Origin: Planctomycetota bacterium | GTDB taxonomy: Bacteria > Planctomycetota > Planctomycetia > Planctomycetales > Planctomycetaceae | Reading direction: 5' to 3' | Assembly (NCBI GenBank): GCA_026692825.1 | Contig: JAPLOC010000079.1 | Span: 1-19,320 of the forward strand | DNA length: 19,320 nt | Shown: positions 1-6,717 of the stretch, in pieces | Layout: each line of letters opens with the position of its first letter | Numbering within the stretch: the stretch's first letter is position 1 | The notes under the pieces: model-generated | Told to the model about the DNA's origin: nothing | The model's database searches: none | Seen by the model: the letters and a program-made list of their open reading frames with translations, nothing else | Program-made: the position numbers and the translations under genes

Positions 1-175
1 GTGGTGTCCAGCAGTCATCCTCCGCGTTTTGTCCGTTGAAAATCTCGACTGGCAGGCGAAGCGCGGTCACCTCCCGTCCGCACATCGGGCAGCAGCGCTG
101 CCCGGATTCGCGTAGCAGTTCCAGGTCCAGTTGTGCCCAGCATTGCGGACAGCTTGTATTGTTGAGTTGAGCCAA
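1..175 (-). CDS. Zinc-ribbon protein, N-terminal part (runs off the window)
   Basis: The reading frame is open from a TTG start at 175 down to the window edge, giving 58 codons and no stop. TTG was chosen because GGAAGGAG lies just upstream on the minus strand, with GGAG 7 nt before the start; no other start in this frame is so well placed. The N-terminus carries two cysteine pairs, CPQC near residues 9-12 and CCPMCG near residues 29-34. This is the layout of a small treble-clef or zinc-ribbon fold that binds one zinc. The rest of the protein lies outside the window, so the full product is unknown. It is downstream of the membrane-protein gene on the same strand with a 140-nt gap, so co-transcription is possible. 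The reading frame and RBS are seen directly; zinc binding is inferred from cysteine spacing. Confidence 0.7.
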   Translation of the reverse strand, partial: MAQLNNTSCPQCWAQLDLELLRESGQRCCPMCGREVTALRLPVEIFNGQNAEDDCWTP

Positions 176-315
176 GGTATTTCTCCTTCCAGTCTGTTTG
201 CGTCGCGAAACGGCACTGTCGGTCGTCACTTGAGCCGGTCGAATTTATGCCGGTCGCGTCCGGTTAGTTCTGCAGCCGACAACCCGCGTCCCGGTCCGGC
301 CCCTGGCGACTGGCG

Positions 316-1506
316 TTAGCACACCAACCGCATCGCCTCGACCCGGCGGTTGATCACCGCGACGAGCCATTCCTGGTCGGCATGAGATTGACTGGTGCCA
401 AAAGTGAAGCCCGACCAGTCTCCCACAATCGCCACACGGAAGTCGGGATCATCCGGCTGATGACTTTGCGAGCCGTTCAACTGCAGTTCGGCCCGCAACC
501 CCGGCCCCATCAAGGACTCGTGACGGGACTTTCGGAAGACTAGAGTTCTCCACAGTACCACCCGCTCGGGGTCGATGCTGAGCAGTTCCCGCTCGAAGGC
601 GGGCTTCAAGGCGATCCAAACCCACCACAGCCCGATCGCCACGAAAAGCGCAAAAACCAAGACCGGCCCGACAGCCTTGATCATCTCGTCAGTCGCGTTC
701 TCTTGTGTCGACACGAGAGTCACAAACAAGGCCAGAAAGCCGTTCCATGTGAAGGCACCGATGAGCTGCTTCGTATTCACTCCTGTTGGTGGTAGAAACA
801 GCAAGAGTTTCTCCGGAGACTGTTCCAGGATCTGGATCCGGCTTTCCTGGGGAGCGGCCTCGGATTTGCCAACTGACATGCCAGAGGCCCTCACTTCCGC
901 GAGACCCGTCGCCACGAACCTCTCCGGGAGTACAGCCCGCGCCGCTGTGGCTGCGTTTCGCGCTCCCTCGACCCCCGACTGGCTTGCGTGCAGCAGTTGG
1001 TTGATCTGTGCAACGAGCCAATTCTGGTCGGCATCGGTTTGGTCGGACCCAAAACCCAGCCAGCGTGATCCACCGACTATCGCCACCTGATAACACTTGG
1101 AATCTGACTGGGTTTCCACTTCCCGTAGCTCCGCCCGCGCGTTCGGCCCCAGTTCGGTTTCCCTCTCCGTCTGTCGCGAGAACTCAACCCGTCGTAGGAC
1201 GACCCTCTCGGAATCAATGAACAGGAAGGTCCGCTGCGTCCGCAGTCCCCACGCTTGCCATGCCCCAGCCAGCCCCCCCAGCAGCATCGCACCGAGAGCG
1301 GCTGCGCCGGCCAAGGGGATGGGGCCAGAATGATGAGTCAAGCCGATCGATGAAACGACGAGCAGGCCCGCAAGGTAGAAGACGGCAACACCAACCAGCA
1401 GTCCCGCGTAAGGCGAACGCAAACAAACCACCAGTTTCTCTGGCGTTTGCTCAACGATCTCAATCTTGCTGCCCGGGGGCGGGAACGTTGGCTCAAACTC
1501 ACGCAT
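316..1506 (-). CDS. Internally duplicated four-helix membrane protein of unknown function
   Basis: This 396-residue protein is two copies of one unit, about residues 15-173 and 223-391, joined by an Ala/Arg-rich linker. Each copy starts with an I-x-I-x-EQ-x-PEKL strand and has two hydrophobic segments (about 34-56 and 64-87; 246-266 and 278-300). Next come F/S-IDxERVVLxR, GPxxRAEL and a closing VAIVG...FG...ADQxWLVAxIN motif. The soluble half resembles the PH-like cytosolic domains found after paired helices in many planctomycete membrane proteins, but I cannot name a family. The protein probably sits in the inner membrane with the charged domains in the cytosol. The ATG at 1506 has only a distant GCGGAG upstream, so the start is less certain than the frame. 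The duplication is clearly diverged, so it is old rather than an assembly artefact. Confidence 0.8.
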   Translation of the reverse strand: MREFEPTFPPPGSKIEIVEQTPEKLVVCLRSPYAGLLVGVAVFYLAGLLVVSSIGLTHHSGPIPLAGAAALGAMLLGGLAGAWQAWGLRTQRTFLFIDSERVVLRRVEFSRQTERETELGPNARAELREVETQSDSKCYQVAIVGGSRWLGFGSDQTDADQNWLVAQINQLLHASQSGVEGARNAATAARAVLPERFVATGLAEVRASGMSVGKSEAAPQESRIQILEQSPEKLLLFLPPTGVNTKQLIGAFTWNGFLALFVTLVSTQENATDEMIKAVGPVLVFALFVAIGLWWVWIALKPAFERELLSIDPERVVLWRTLVFRKSRHESLMGPGLRAELQLNGSQSHQPDDPDFRVAIVGDWSGFTFGTSQSHADQEWLVAVINRRVEAMRLVC

Positions 1507-1781
1507 GGCACAAGATACTCCGCAATAGAAGTCACAATCGACACTCCCTCCTCAGCCACCGGCCTCACTCGTGGAACGGTTCGCAACCCTGAGGAGCATC
1601 GATCGTCGGTCAATTCACTTGGTTCTCTGCCATCAAAACGCCGTCCGGCTCTCCAGGCTCACACGGAAATCGAGGTCTTCTCCAATTTTTCTCAATTTGC
1701 TGTCCGGATGTCCCGCCACGCCAAGGATATTTCGAGGCACCCTTTGTTCGAGGCCCGGGCCGCTGGGACTGGCTGATACTC

Positions 1782-1859
1782 GATCAGAAAAGGGGTCCGG
1801 TCACTTTGCGATCACAAAAGGGGATCAAAAAAGGGGGCCGGTCTTTTTGTTTTGTCCCC
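1782..1859. repeat. Two 27-bp direct repeats plus an overlapping hairpin
   Basis: Positions 1782-1808 and 1823-1849 match at 23 of 27 bases by hand count. Both begin GATCA, carry AAAAGGGG and then CCGGTC, and end in TTTG; they are 41 bp apart. A partial third start (GATCACAAAAGGGG) lies between them. The second copy also lies within an imperfect inverted repeat: GGGGATCAAAAA near 1820-1831 can pair with TTTTTGTTTTGTCCCC at 1844-1859. Motifs of the AAAAGGGG-xCCGGTC type are, from memory, scattered in planctomycete genomes near IS200-like/RAYT genes. That link is inference, and no such gene is next to this copy. Confidence 0.6.
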
Positions 1860-1882
1860 GGAATTCCTGTTCGGGTGACTGC

Positions 1883-1894
1883 TTGACATGTCAA
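1883..1894 (+). promoter_or_regulatory. Perfect palindrome TTGACATGTCAA, possible operator overlapping a -35 box
   Basis: The 12-bp sequence is its own reverse complement. Its first half, TTGACA, matches the sigma-70 -35 consensus and lies 60 bp before the ATG of the metallopeptidase gene. A second TGTCAAG at 1911-1917 inversely matches CTTGACA at 1882-1888. No good -10 box is found 17 bp downstream (TCTGCT), so promoter activity is doubtful; a protein-binding site is equally possible. Confidence 0.35.
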
Positions 1895-1947
1895 TCCCGG
1901 GATGGTCTGCTGTCAAGTGTGGGGCCTAACACCGGAAGCATGCTGCG

Positions 1948-4698
1948 ATGCCCAAGCCAAAGCGGTCGAAGCGACAGGAAAAGTCCTCGGGAACCTCGGC
2001 GAAAGTCGATCGGTTTTCGAAACTCAAGGTCGAAGCCGAAATTCGCAAACGGGCCACTTCGCCGGCCAAGCTGCGCGATTGGCTCGACCGATGGTTTCCG
2101 TTCATCATCGGGCCGCGAATCACGTATTTCGAACCGACCGCCGGTCCCCCCGGAACGCTGGTGACAATTCACGGTGAACAATTCTCAGCCGTCCGTGACG
2201 AGAACCTTGTGACGGTCGCGAACCAGTCGGCCATGGTGGTTTCCGCGACGGCAACGGAACTCAAGGTCATCACGGCGTCGAACATCGCGGATGGTCCGGT
2301 CAAGGTGACGGTCGGCAGCCACACCGCCAGCGGCCCGCAGGATTTTCTGGTTCTGGGCTACCCGTCTGCGGGCGGGGGTGAAGACGGACCGCCGATCGCA
2401 TTCGCAGGAGCCGGCCAGGGAAGCCAGGGGGACGTCAACCCGATTGGCACCATTCGCATTCTGGTCGCGCTTTGCACCCCCAATGACCTGACCCCAACGG
2501 CCGCCGCCAGAAATACAGTCGTCGACACCTGGAACAGGGTGGTCACGTTTTACAACCAGGCCAGCTACGGCAAAACGGTCGTGCAGGTCGACATCACCAC
2601 CAATTGGAAGAGGATCGACTCGGCCCAGGCCCCCTTGCTCAAAGACAACAACATTGATGGGGCGCAACTGCCGAGGGTCATGGCGTTCTCGGCCCAGGGA
2701 GCGGTCGACGAGGGGTTCAATCTCGACAATTACGCGATGATGGCGTCGGTGATGTTCCTCAACGGCGGGTTCATCCGCGCCTGGGGGAATTTTTCGCAGC
2801 AGAACTTCACCTACAACAACGGCCTTCCGCAGGGAGATCCCAACCGCATCAATATCAACCTGACGGCCAACCACCAGATCAGCCTGATCGCCATCCAGGA
2901 GACGGCGAATTGGGGACGCTGCGCGCATGAGTTCGGTCACAACATTGTCTCCGCGCCGAATTTCGCGGGGGATGGCAGCGCGACGTTGGGAGAGGACGTC
3001 TACGATTCCGATCTGGTCGACGGCGCGGCGGCGACCGCGCAGAGCTTCGAGCTGATGGGAGATCACGACACCCACCCGCTCTTTTCGGGGTTCCATCTCG
3101 ACAAGCTCGGGTATTACACGGCGGCGAACGTCAAGCAGCTCACCTGGGATCGCAATCCGTTCAAAGAGGAATTCGACGTCGTCGCACATGGACTGGCCGA
3201 AGACAACTCGGCCGGCCGGTTCCACCTGATCAAGATCAAAATCGCCGACGGGCTGCATTACTACGTGCAGGTGCGGCAGCGTCCGGGAGCGACGGCTCAG
3301 GTTTTCGACGACAACATTCCGCTCGCGGGTGCCCCGAATATGGGGGGAGTGATCGTGACGTCGGCAATCGCCGACCTGCTCCACACGAATCAGCAGACCC
3401 GGTTCATCACGCTGCTGCATCCGAACAACGTCCTTAAACAGAACGACTCGGTCGAAGATCCGGCGAGAACAATCCGAATCACCGTGGTTAACGACAATGT
3501 TCAAGCCCGGCCGCAGGTGTGCAAGGTGCGCGTCGAGTGGGCGCAGACGGTCGCCGACGATCCGTCGGGCTCGTTCGATCTGAAAGTCGATCCCTGGGAC
3601 AGCAACTGGCAGACCCCCGACATCTGGATTGACCGCGCCCCGTTCGGCACGTTTGACAATCCCAACGACGCCGAGGGGCGTCCGACGGGAAGCGGCGACA
3701 AGCCGCGGCCGATGGAGATCAACCACTTCCACACACGAATCCATGTCTCGGGTGCCATGGGGGCCTCGAACGTCAAGGTGACGTTCTACGCGGTCTTTCC
3801 CCCAGGCATCGGCGATAACGGAAACTGGTCGCCGCTGGCCTCACAGACGATCAACAACATCGGCCAGAACAGCTTCAGCGACGTGTTCAGCAACTGGACC
3901 CCCGTCGTGGGTCAACACACCTGTCTCAAGGTCTACGCCAGCCAGCAGTTGGGAGAGATTTCCGGGGGGAACAACTCGGCCCAGGAAAACGTCTTCAATT
4001 TTGAAGCGCCGGCCAGCAGTCCCCCGGCTCCGGTGTTGATCCGCACCGCGATCCGCAACCCGCTCGACGAACGAAAGATGGTCAGCCTCGCGCTCTCCGG
4101 GGTTCCGTTGGGCTACTTCGTCCATTTCCCGCACCAGTGGGTCTGGCTGGATCCGAAATCCGAGCGACACTTCGATTTGGTCGTTGTGCCTACCCTCGAT
4201 TACGCCGTTTACAAAGAGCGCAAGATTCCCATGGTCGCCAACATCCGCGCGACGGGTTGGCTCCCCCGGCAATATGACGAACTCGTCCCCCCGTTTCATC
4301 AGCAACCCGGATCGCGGTACTATCCCATCGGCGGGACTCTCAACCGTGTTCGAGTCGTCAAGAAGGTCGACATCGATCTCAACGAAGACCGCGAAAAGGG
4401 ACAGGGGTCGAAGATTGCCCTACGCGGCGGACTCACGCCGGCCTTCGCCAAACAACGGGTCCGCGTCGATCTGTACGATCCGCTGGGTGCCTTGCGCGTC
4501 GTAGAAACCGTCACCGACAGCGCGGGCGTGTTTCAGGCGGTGTTCGACCTGAAGTACGAGGCGTCGCTCGAGTCGGACCGCAAGACCTGGAAGAAAGCCC
4601 GAGCCATTCTCAAGGGAACGTACCGAGCGCAGGCGCACATCGTTGTTGCCGACGAGGTGGCGAGTGCTTCGTCGGGGTTTGTTTTTGTTCAGAAGTGA
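1948..4698 (+). CDS. TIG-domain M6-like zinc metallopeptidase with C-terminal beta-sandwich domains
   Basis: This 916-residue protein starts with a basic segment (about 1-45) without a classical signal peptide. An IPT/TIG immunoglobulin-like domain follows (about 57-134; motif FEPTAGPPGTLVTIHG). The peptidase region (about 165-400) contains HEFGH at 327-331, the HExxH zinc site with Glu328 as catalytic base. The stretch after it is not a metzincin HExxHxxGxxH, so the third ligand is unclear; Glu349 and Asp350 are candidates. FELMGDHDTHP...LDKLGY (367-389) resembles the region around the Met-turn of M6 (immune inhibitor A-like) peptidases. Residues about 567-690 look like a CARDB-type sandwich, and about 795-916 like an Ig-like or carboxypeptidase-regulatory fold. 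A secreted or surface protease is likely. The ATG at 1948 has GGAAG 9 nt upstream. The gene stands alone on this strand. The export route is not visible, since no Sec signal can be seen. Confidence 0.85.
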   Translation: MPKPKRSKRQEKSSGTSAKVDRFSKLKVEAEIRKRATSPAKLRDWLDRWFPFIIGPRITYFEPTAGPPGTLVTIHGEQFSAVRDENLVTVANQSAMVVSATATELKVITASNIADGPVKVTVGSHTASGPQDFLVLGYPSAGGGEDGPPIAFAGAGQGSQGDVNPIGTIRILVALCTPNDLTPTAAARNTVVDTWNRVVTFYNQASYGKTVVQVDITTNWKRIDSAQAPLLKDNNIDGAQLPRVMAFSAQGAVDEGFNLDNYAMMASVMFLNGGFIRAWGNFSQQNFTYNNGLPQGDPNRININLTANHQISLIAIQETANWGRCAHEFGHNIVSAPNFAGDGSATLGEDVYDSDLVDGAAATAQSFELMGDHDTHPLFSGFHLDKLGYYTAANVKQLTWDRNPFKEEFDVVAHGLAEDNSAGRFHLIKIKIADGLHYYVQVRQRPGATAQVFDDNIPLAGAPNMGGVIVTSAIADLLHTNQQTRFITLLHPNNVLKQNDSVEDPARTIRITVVNDNVQARPQVCKVRVEWAQTVADDPSGSFDLKVDPWDSNWQTPDIWIDRAPFGTFDNPNDAEGRPTGSGDKPRPMEINHFHTRIHVSGAMGASNVKVTFYAVFPPGIGDNGNWSPLASQTINNIGQNSFSDVFSNWTPVVGQHTCLKVYASQQLGEISGGNNSAQENVFNFEAPASSPPAPVLIRTAIRNPLDERKMVSLALSGVPLGYFVHFPHQWVWLDPKSERHFDLVVVPTLDYAVYKERKIPMVANIRATGWLPRQYDELVPPFHQQPGSRYYPIGGTLNRVRVVKKVDIDLNEDREKGQGSKIALRGGLTPAFAKQRVRVDLYDPLGALRVVETVTDSAGVFQAVFDLKYEASLESDRKTWKKARAILKGTYRAQAHIVVADEVASASSGFVFVQK

Positions 4699-4915
4699 GT
4701 CGCGATTCCACGTAGCACTCTCGCTCGATATTGAAAAACAGGGGGGAAGAGAAGCGAAAACTAACCGATCTGTAACGACCACGTTTGGTCGCCCCGACAT
4801 CGAATTCCGCCAGAACAACGGTTTCACCAGATGATCGTCATGGATACAATGCTCAGAACGGAAACACTGTGTCACTGCGCAGAACTGGAGCCGGACGTCG
4901 GTCGAGTTTGACTTC

Positions 4916-5128
4916 ATGAAACTGCCTGATTCGATTGTGGATGAAATCCGCAAAATCCGTGACGAGTACGCGCGACGATTCGACTATGATCTGCACGCAA
5001 TGTGTGCCGATCTGCGTCGCGAACAGTCTCTCAGCGGTGCCCAAATCGTTTCGTTCGCGAAACGGCCGCGTTCGAAGTGGACCGCGCCAACGTCTGCTCA
5101 ATGCGCATCCGAAGCGCCGCGCGAGTAG
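4916..5128 (+). CDS. Small conserved-type protein (DYDLxAxxxDLRRxQ), antitoxin-like size
   Basis: A 70-residue protein beginning MKLPDSIVDEIRKIRDEYARR, followed by FDYDLHAMCADLRREQSLSG and a short Pro/Ala-rich tail. The pattern 'DxIVxEIRxIRDxYAxxFxYDLxAxxxDLRRxQ' matches, from memory, a family of small uncharacterised proteins common in cyanobacteria and planctomycetes. They often sit singly or near toxin-antitoxin genes. The sequence predicts mainly helix, and no catalytic motif is visible. No strong Shine-Dalgarno site precedes the ATG, so translation may be weak. The last ~20 residues (FAKRPRSKW...) look less typical than the core; a late frameshift cannot be excluded. The family assignment is recalled, not searched, and the function is unknown. 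Confidence 0.55.
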   Translation: MKLPDSIVDEIRKIRDEYARRFDYDLHAMCADLRREQSLSGAQIVSFAKRPRSKWTAPTSAQCASEAPRE

Positions 5129-5343
5129 CATTCCGATGGATGCAGTTCCGGAAACTCGCCGATTCGTTCTTTCGTCCTCCGTGCAACCCACTTACTCGCA
5201 GTGGAATAGGAGGATGGAAGCCTCTTCGTCAACCACCAGCACCCGGGACGCGACTTCATGCACAACATGATGGCGTCCGACGGCTTGGCGCTCAGGAACA
5301 CAAACCAAAGAGCGGTGCCCCCTTTTCGTCACCCGTTGTCCCC

Positions 5344-5454
5344 GGCGAGCCCGCCGCGGCGGGGCGTCAGCCGACCGGTTTTTGGTGCGGATCGCGCACT
5401 GCGCGCCGTGGGGCCATAAACCCGATGGCTCACGCCGGCCGGCTCGCCGGTCGG
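5344..5454. repeat. REP/BIME-like palindromic element, copy 1
   Basis: This 111-bp element matches 9351-9460 in the same orientation with about nine differences by hand alignment. The left arm starts GGCGAG and runs into a perfect 14-bp palindrome CCCGCCGCGGCGGG (5350-5363), then GCGTCAGCCGACCGG. The right arm (about 5421-5448) is its imperfect inverse, ending CCGGCCGGCTCGCC. The arms enclose a ~40-nt loop holding GCGCACTGCGCGC. Two facing palindromic units with a spacer is the layout of a BIME built from REP sequences. It lies 100 bp upstream of vapB. Confidence 0.8.
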
Positions 5455-5545
5455 ATCGTGGCAGCTATCGCATCGGTGCCACGAGAAAGGCGACACGCGA
5501 CACCGCAGATGGAGCGGGTAAATTGAAACCAGAATTCGAACCAGA

Positions 5546-5549
5546 GGAG
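5546..5549 (+). promoter_or_regulatory. Ribosome binding site that fixes the GTG start of vapB
   Basis: AGAGGAG ends 5 nt before the GTG at 5555. This strong, well-spaced Shine-Dalgarno sequence supports a GTG start; there is no competing ATG upstream in the frame. Confidence 0.7.
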
Positions 5550-5554
5550 AAACT

Positions 5555-5797
5555 GTGACGAAGACACTGCACGGCACGGTCCATGGCAGGACGATCGAAC
5601 TCGATGAGGACTTGGGCGTTGCCGAGGGCCAGGAGGTCGAGGTTCAGGTGACGTTGGTTCAACCGGCCCGGAGATGGGGCGAGGGAATTCTTCGTTCGGC
5701 GGGAGGTTGGGCGGACTACCCGGAGATGGATGCCATCATGGAGAAGATTCACCAAGAACGGCGGCTTGAACGCAATCCTCAGTCGGTGGACGAATGA
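5555..5797 (+). CDS. vapB: VapB-like antitoxin
   Basis: This 80-residue protein is the upstream partner of a PIN-domain toxin and would neutralise it and repress the operon. The N-terminal part (about 3-35) reads as short beta strands, TLHGTVHGRTIELDEDLGVAEGQEVEVQV, the style of AbrB/DUF104-type antitoxins. The C-terminal part (about 40-75), WGEGILRSAGGWADYPEMD followed by a charged helix, is the kind of segment that wraps around PIN toxins. Translation starts at GTG with AGAGGAG 5 nt upstream. The stop overlaps the toxin start (ATGA at 5794-5797), so the two are translationally coupled. Assignment rests on size, fold pattern and the adjacent PIN gene; the exact VapB subfamily is not determined. 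Confidence 0.85.
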   Translation: MTKTLHGTVHGRTIELDEDLGVAEGQEVEVQVTLVQPARRWGEGILRSAGGWADYPEMDAIMEKIHQERRLERNPQSVDE

Positions 5798-6192
5798 GCC
5801 ACCTTCTGGACAGCAACATCTGCTCGGCACACTTTCGCCGTCCGGGTGGATTGGCACATCGATTTATTCAGTACCGCGGTGGGTTGTTCGTTCCAACGAT
5901 CGTACTGGGTGAGCTGTATGCCGGCGCCTACCACGTAGCGGATCCGACGCCACTGCTCGCCAAGATTGGCGACTTGCTGAACGACGTCGAGGTTTTGGAC
6001 TTTGACCATGACTGCGCGAAACAGTTCGGCAAGGTGCGTGGCAGCCTGCTTCAACAAGGCGTTTCGGTTCCGACTGCGGACCTGATGATTGCCGCCGTCG
6101 CAATGGTCCACGACCTCACCCTCGTGACGAATAACACGTTCGACTTTCGACACATCTCCGGTTTGCGCCTTGCCGACTGGCTGAGGCCATGA
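5794..6192 (+). CDS. vapC: VapC-type PIN-domain ribonuclease toxin
   Basis: A 132-residue PIN-domain protein, the normal size of VapC. Acidic residues expected at the magnesium site are present: Asp6 in LLDSNIC, Glu40 in LGELYAGAY, and Asp96 in TADLMIAA. The closing motif LVTNNTFDFRHI (110-121) supplies Asn113/Asn114 and Asp117. VapC toxins cleave tRNA or rRNA when freed from the antitoxin. All key residues are present, so the toxin looks active. The frame overlaps vapB by four bases (ATGA), a standard type II toxin-antitoxin arrangement. The ending LRLADWLRP is typical of the family. The RNA target cannot be told from sequence. Confidence 0.92.
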   Translation: MSHLLDSNICSAHFRRPGGLAHRFIQYRGGLFVPTIVLGELYAGAYHVADPTPLLAKIGDLLNDVEVLDFDHDCAKQFGKVRGSLLQQGVSVPTADLMIAAVAMVHDLTLVTNNTFDFRHISGLRLADWLRP

Positions 6193-6216
6193 AACCGCCA
6201 GGGGGGGGAACGGGAA

Positions 6217-6452
6217 CGCAGTTCTTTGCTTGTTGACCTGCAGCGCGCCGCGGCGAGACTGGCGATGTTCGAGAATGGGGCCGACTTCGAGGCGTTCGAG
6301 CGTGGACTGGTCGAGGCGATGGTCGCACAACCGACGCGGCTGTTCGTGTAGCGCGTCATGGCGAATCACTCGCACATGGTTCTGAGGCCCAGACGCGACA
6401 GCGAACTAACCGAGTTCCTTCGCTGGTTTAAATCACCCCTGGAACGAAGCCG
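6217..6452 (+). pseudogene. RAYT (REP-associated tyrosine transposase) fragment 1, dead
   Basis: Translating the plus strand gives DLQRAAARLAMFENGADFEAF then ERGLVEAMVAQPTRLFV, a TAG stop at 6349-6351, then RVMANHSHMVLRPRR followed by DSELTEFLRWF. This follows the Y1-transposase/RAYT pattern HVxNR...LFxxxxDYxxFxxxL...xxYCxMPNHxHxVLxPRxDGxLxxFLRW. The HxH metal-binding pair survives in MANHSHM, but the upstream stop falls where a Tyr codon (TAC/TAT) is expected. The catalytic tyrosine region after FLRW is gone, as similarity ends near 6452. It is therefore a non-functional remnant of an IS200/IS605-related enzyme that acts on REP sequences. Position 25 bp after vapC suggests it arrived with the cassette. 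Confidence 0.8.
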
Positions 6453-6717
6453 AGATCGCCCCCGTTCGAAACTCTGTTCGACGCAGCAGTCCGTTCGGAT
6501 CAAGCCCGTGGCGGACGCGAACAGCCAAGCGGATTGGCCTCAACTGGACGCTTTGGGGTTCTCAAGCGACGTCGGATACAACTCTGATGCCAATCACAAT
6601 CAATGACCTGTGTCCGGTTTCTTTCCCTCTCGGCGCGTCTGCGTCGCGTGGCGTCTGCAGACAATTGTGTTACACTAAGGGGTGCCAGCATTCGACCAAT
6701 CTGCAAACATGCATCCA
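6453..6717. other. Gene-free stretch after the RAYT fragment
   Basis: No reading frame here looks like a protein. It separates the RAYT remnant from the 3' end of the minus-strand nuclease gene. No clear terminator is seen for the nuclease. Confidence 0.5.

Larger units (their letters stand above)
1507..1947. other. Intergenic region with repeats and a possible promoter
   Basis: This stretch lies between two divergent genes. No open frame in it has a plausible RBS and recognisable protein content. The left half (1507-1780) shows nothing distinctive. The right half holds the 27-bp direct repeats, an A/G-rich hairpin and the TTGACATGTCAA palindrome listed separately. Confidence 0.6.
5129..5554. 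other. Gene-free stretch before vapB, containing REP-like element copy 1
   Basis: No convincing gene. The second half is the palindromic repeat listed separately (5344-5454). On the minus strand about 5275-5200 a short frame reads RVLVVDEEASILLFHCE before a stop, vaguely like the first strand of a Nudix domain, but no Nudix box follows. I treat it as chance or an unrecoverable remnant. Confidence 0.5.

Noticed and set aside
2185..3744. 519-codon minus-strand open frame opposite the metallopeptidase
   Set aside because: It is the antisense shadow of a clear gene: Arg/Val-rich composition, no recognisable motif, and the plus strand holds HEFGH and TIG motifs.
5200..5290. Minus-strand peptide RVLVVDEEASILLFHCE resembling a Nudix first strand
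   Set aside because: Only about 17 residues before a stop, and no Nudix box (GX5EX7REUXEEXGU) in any frame nearby.
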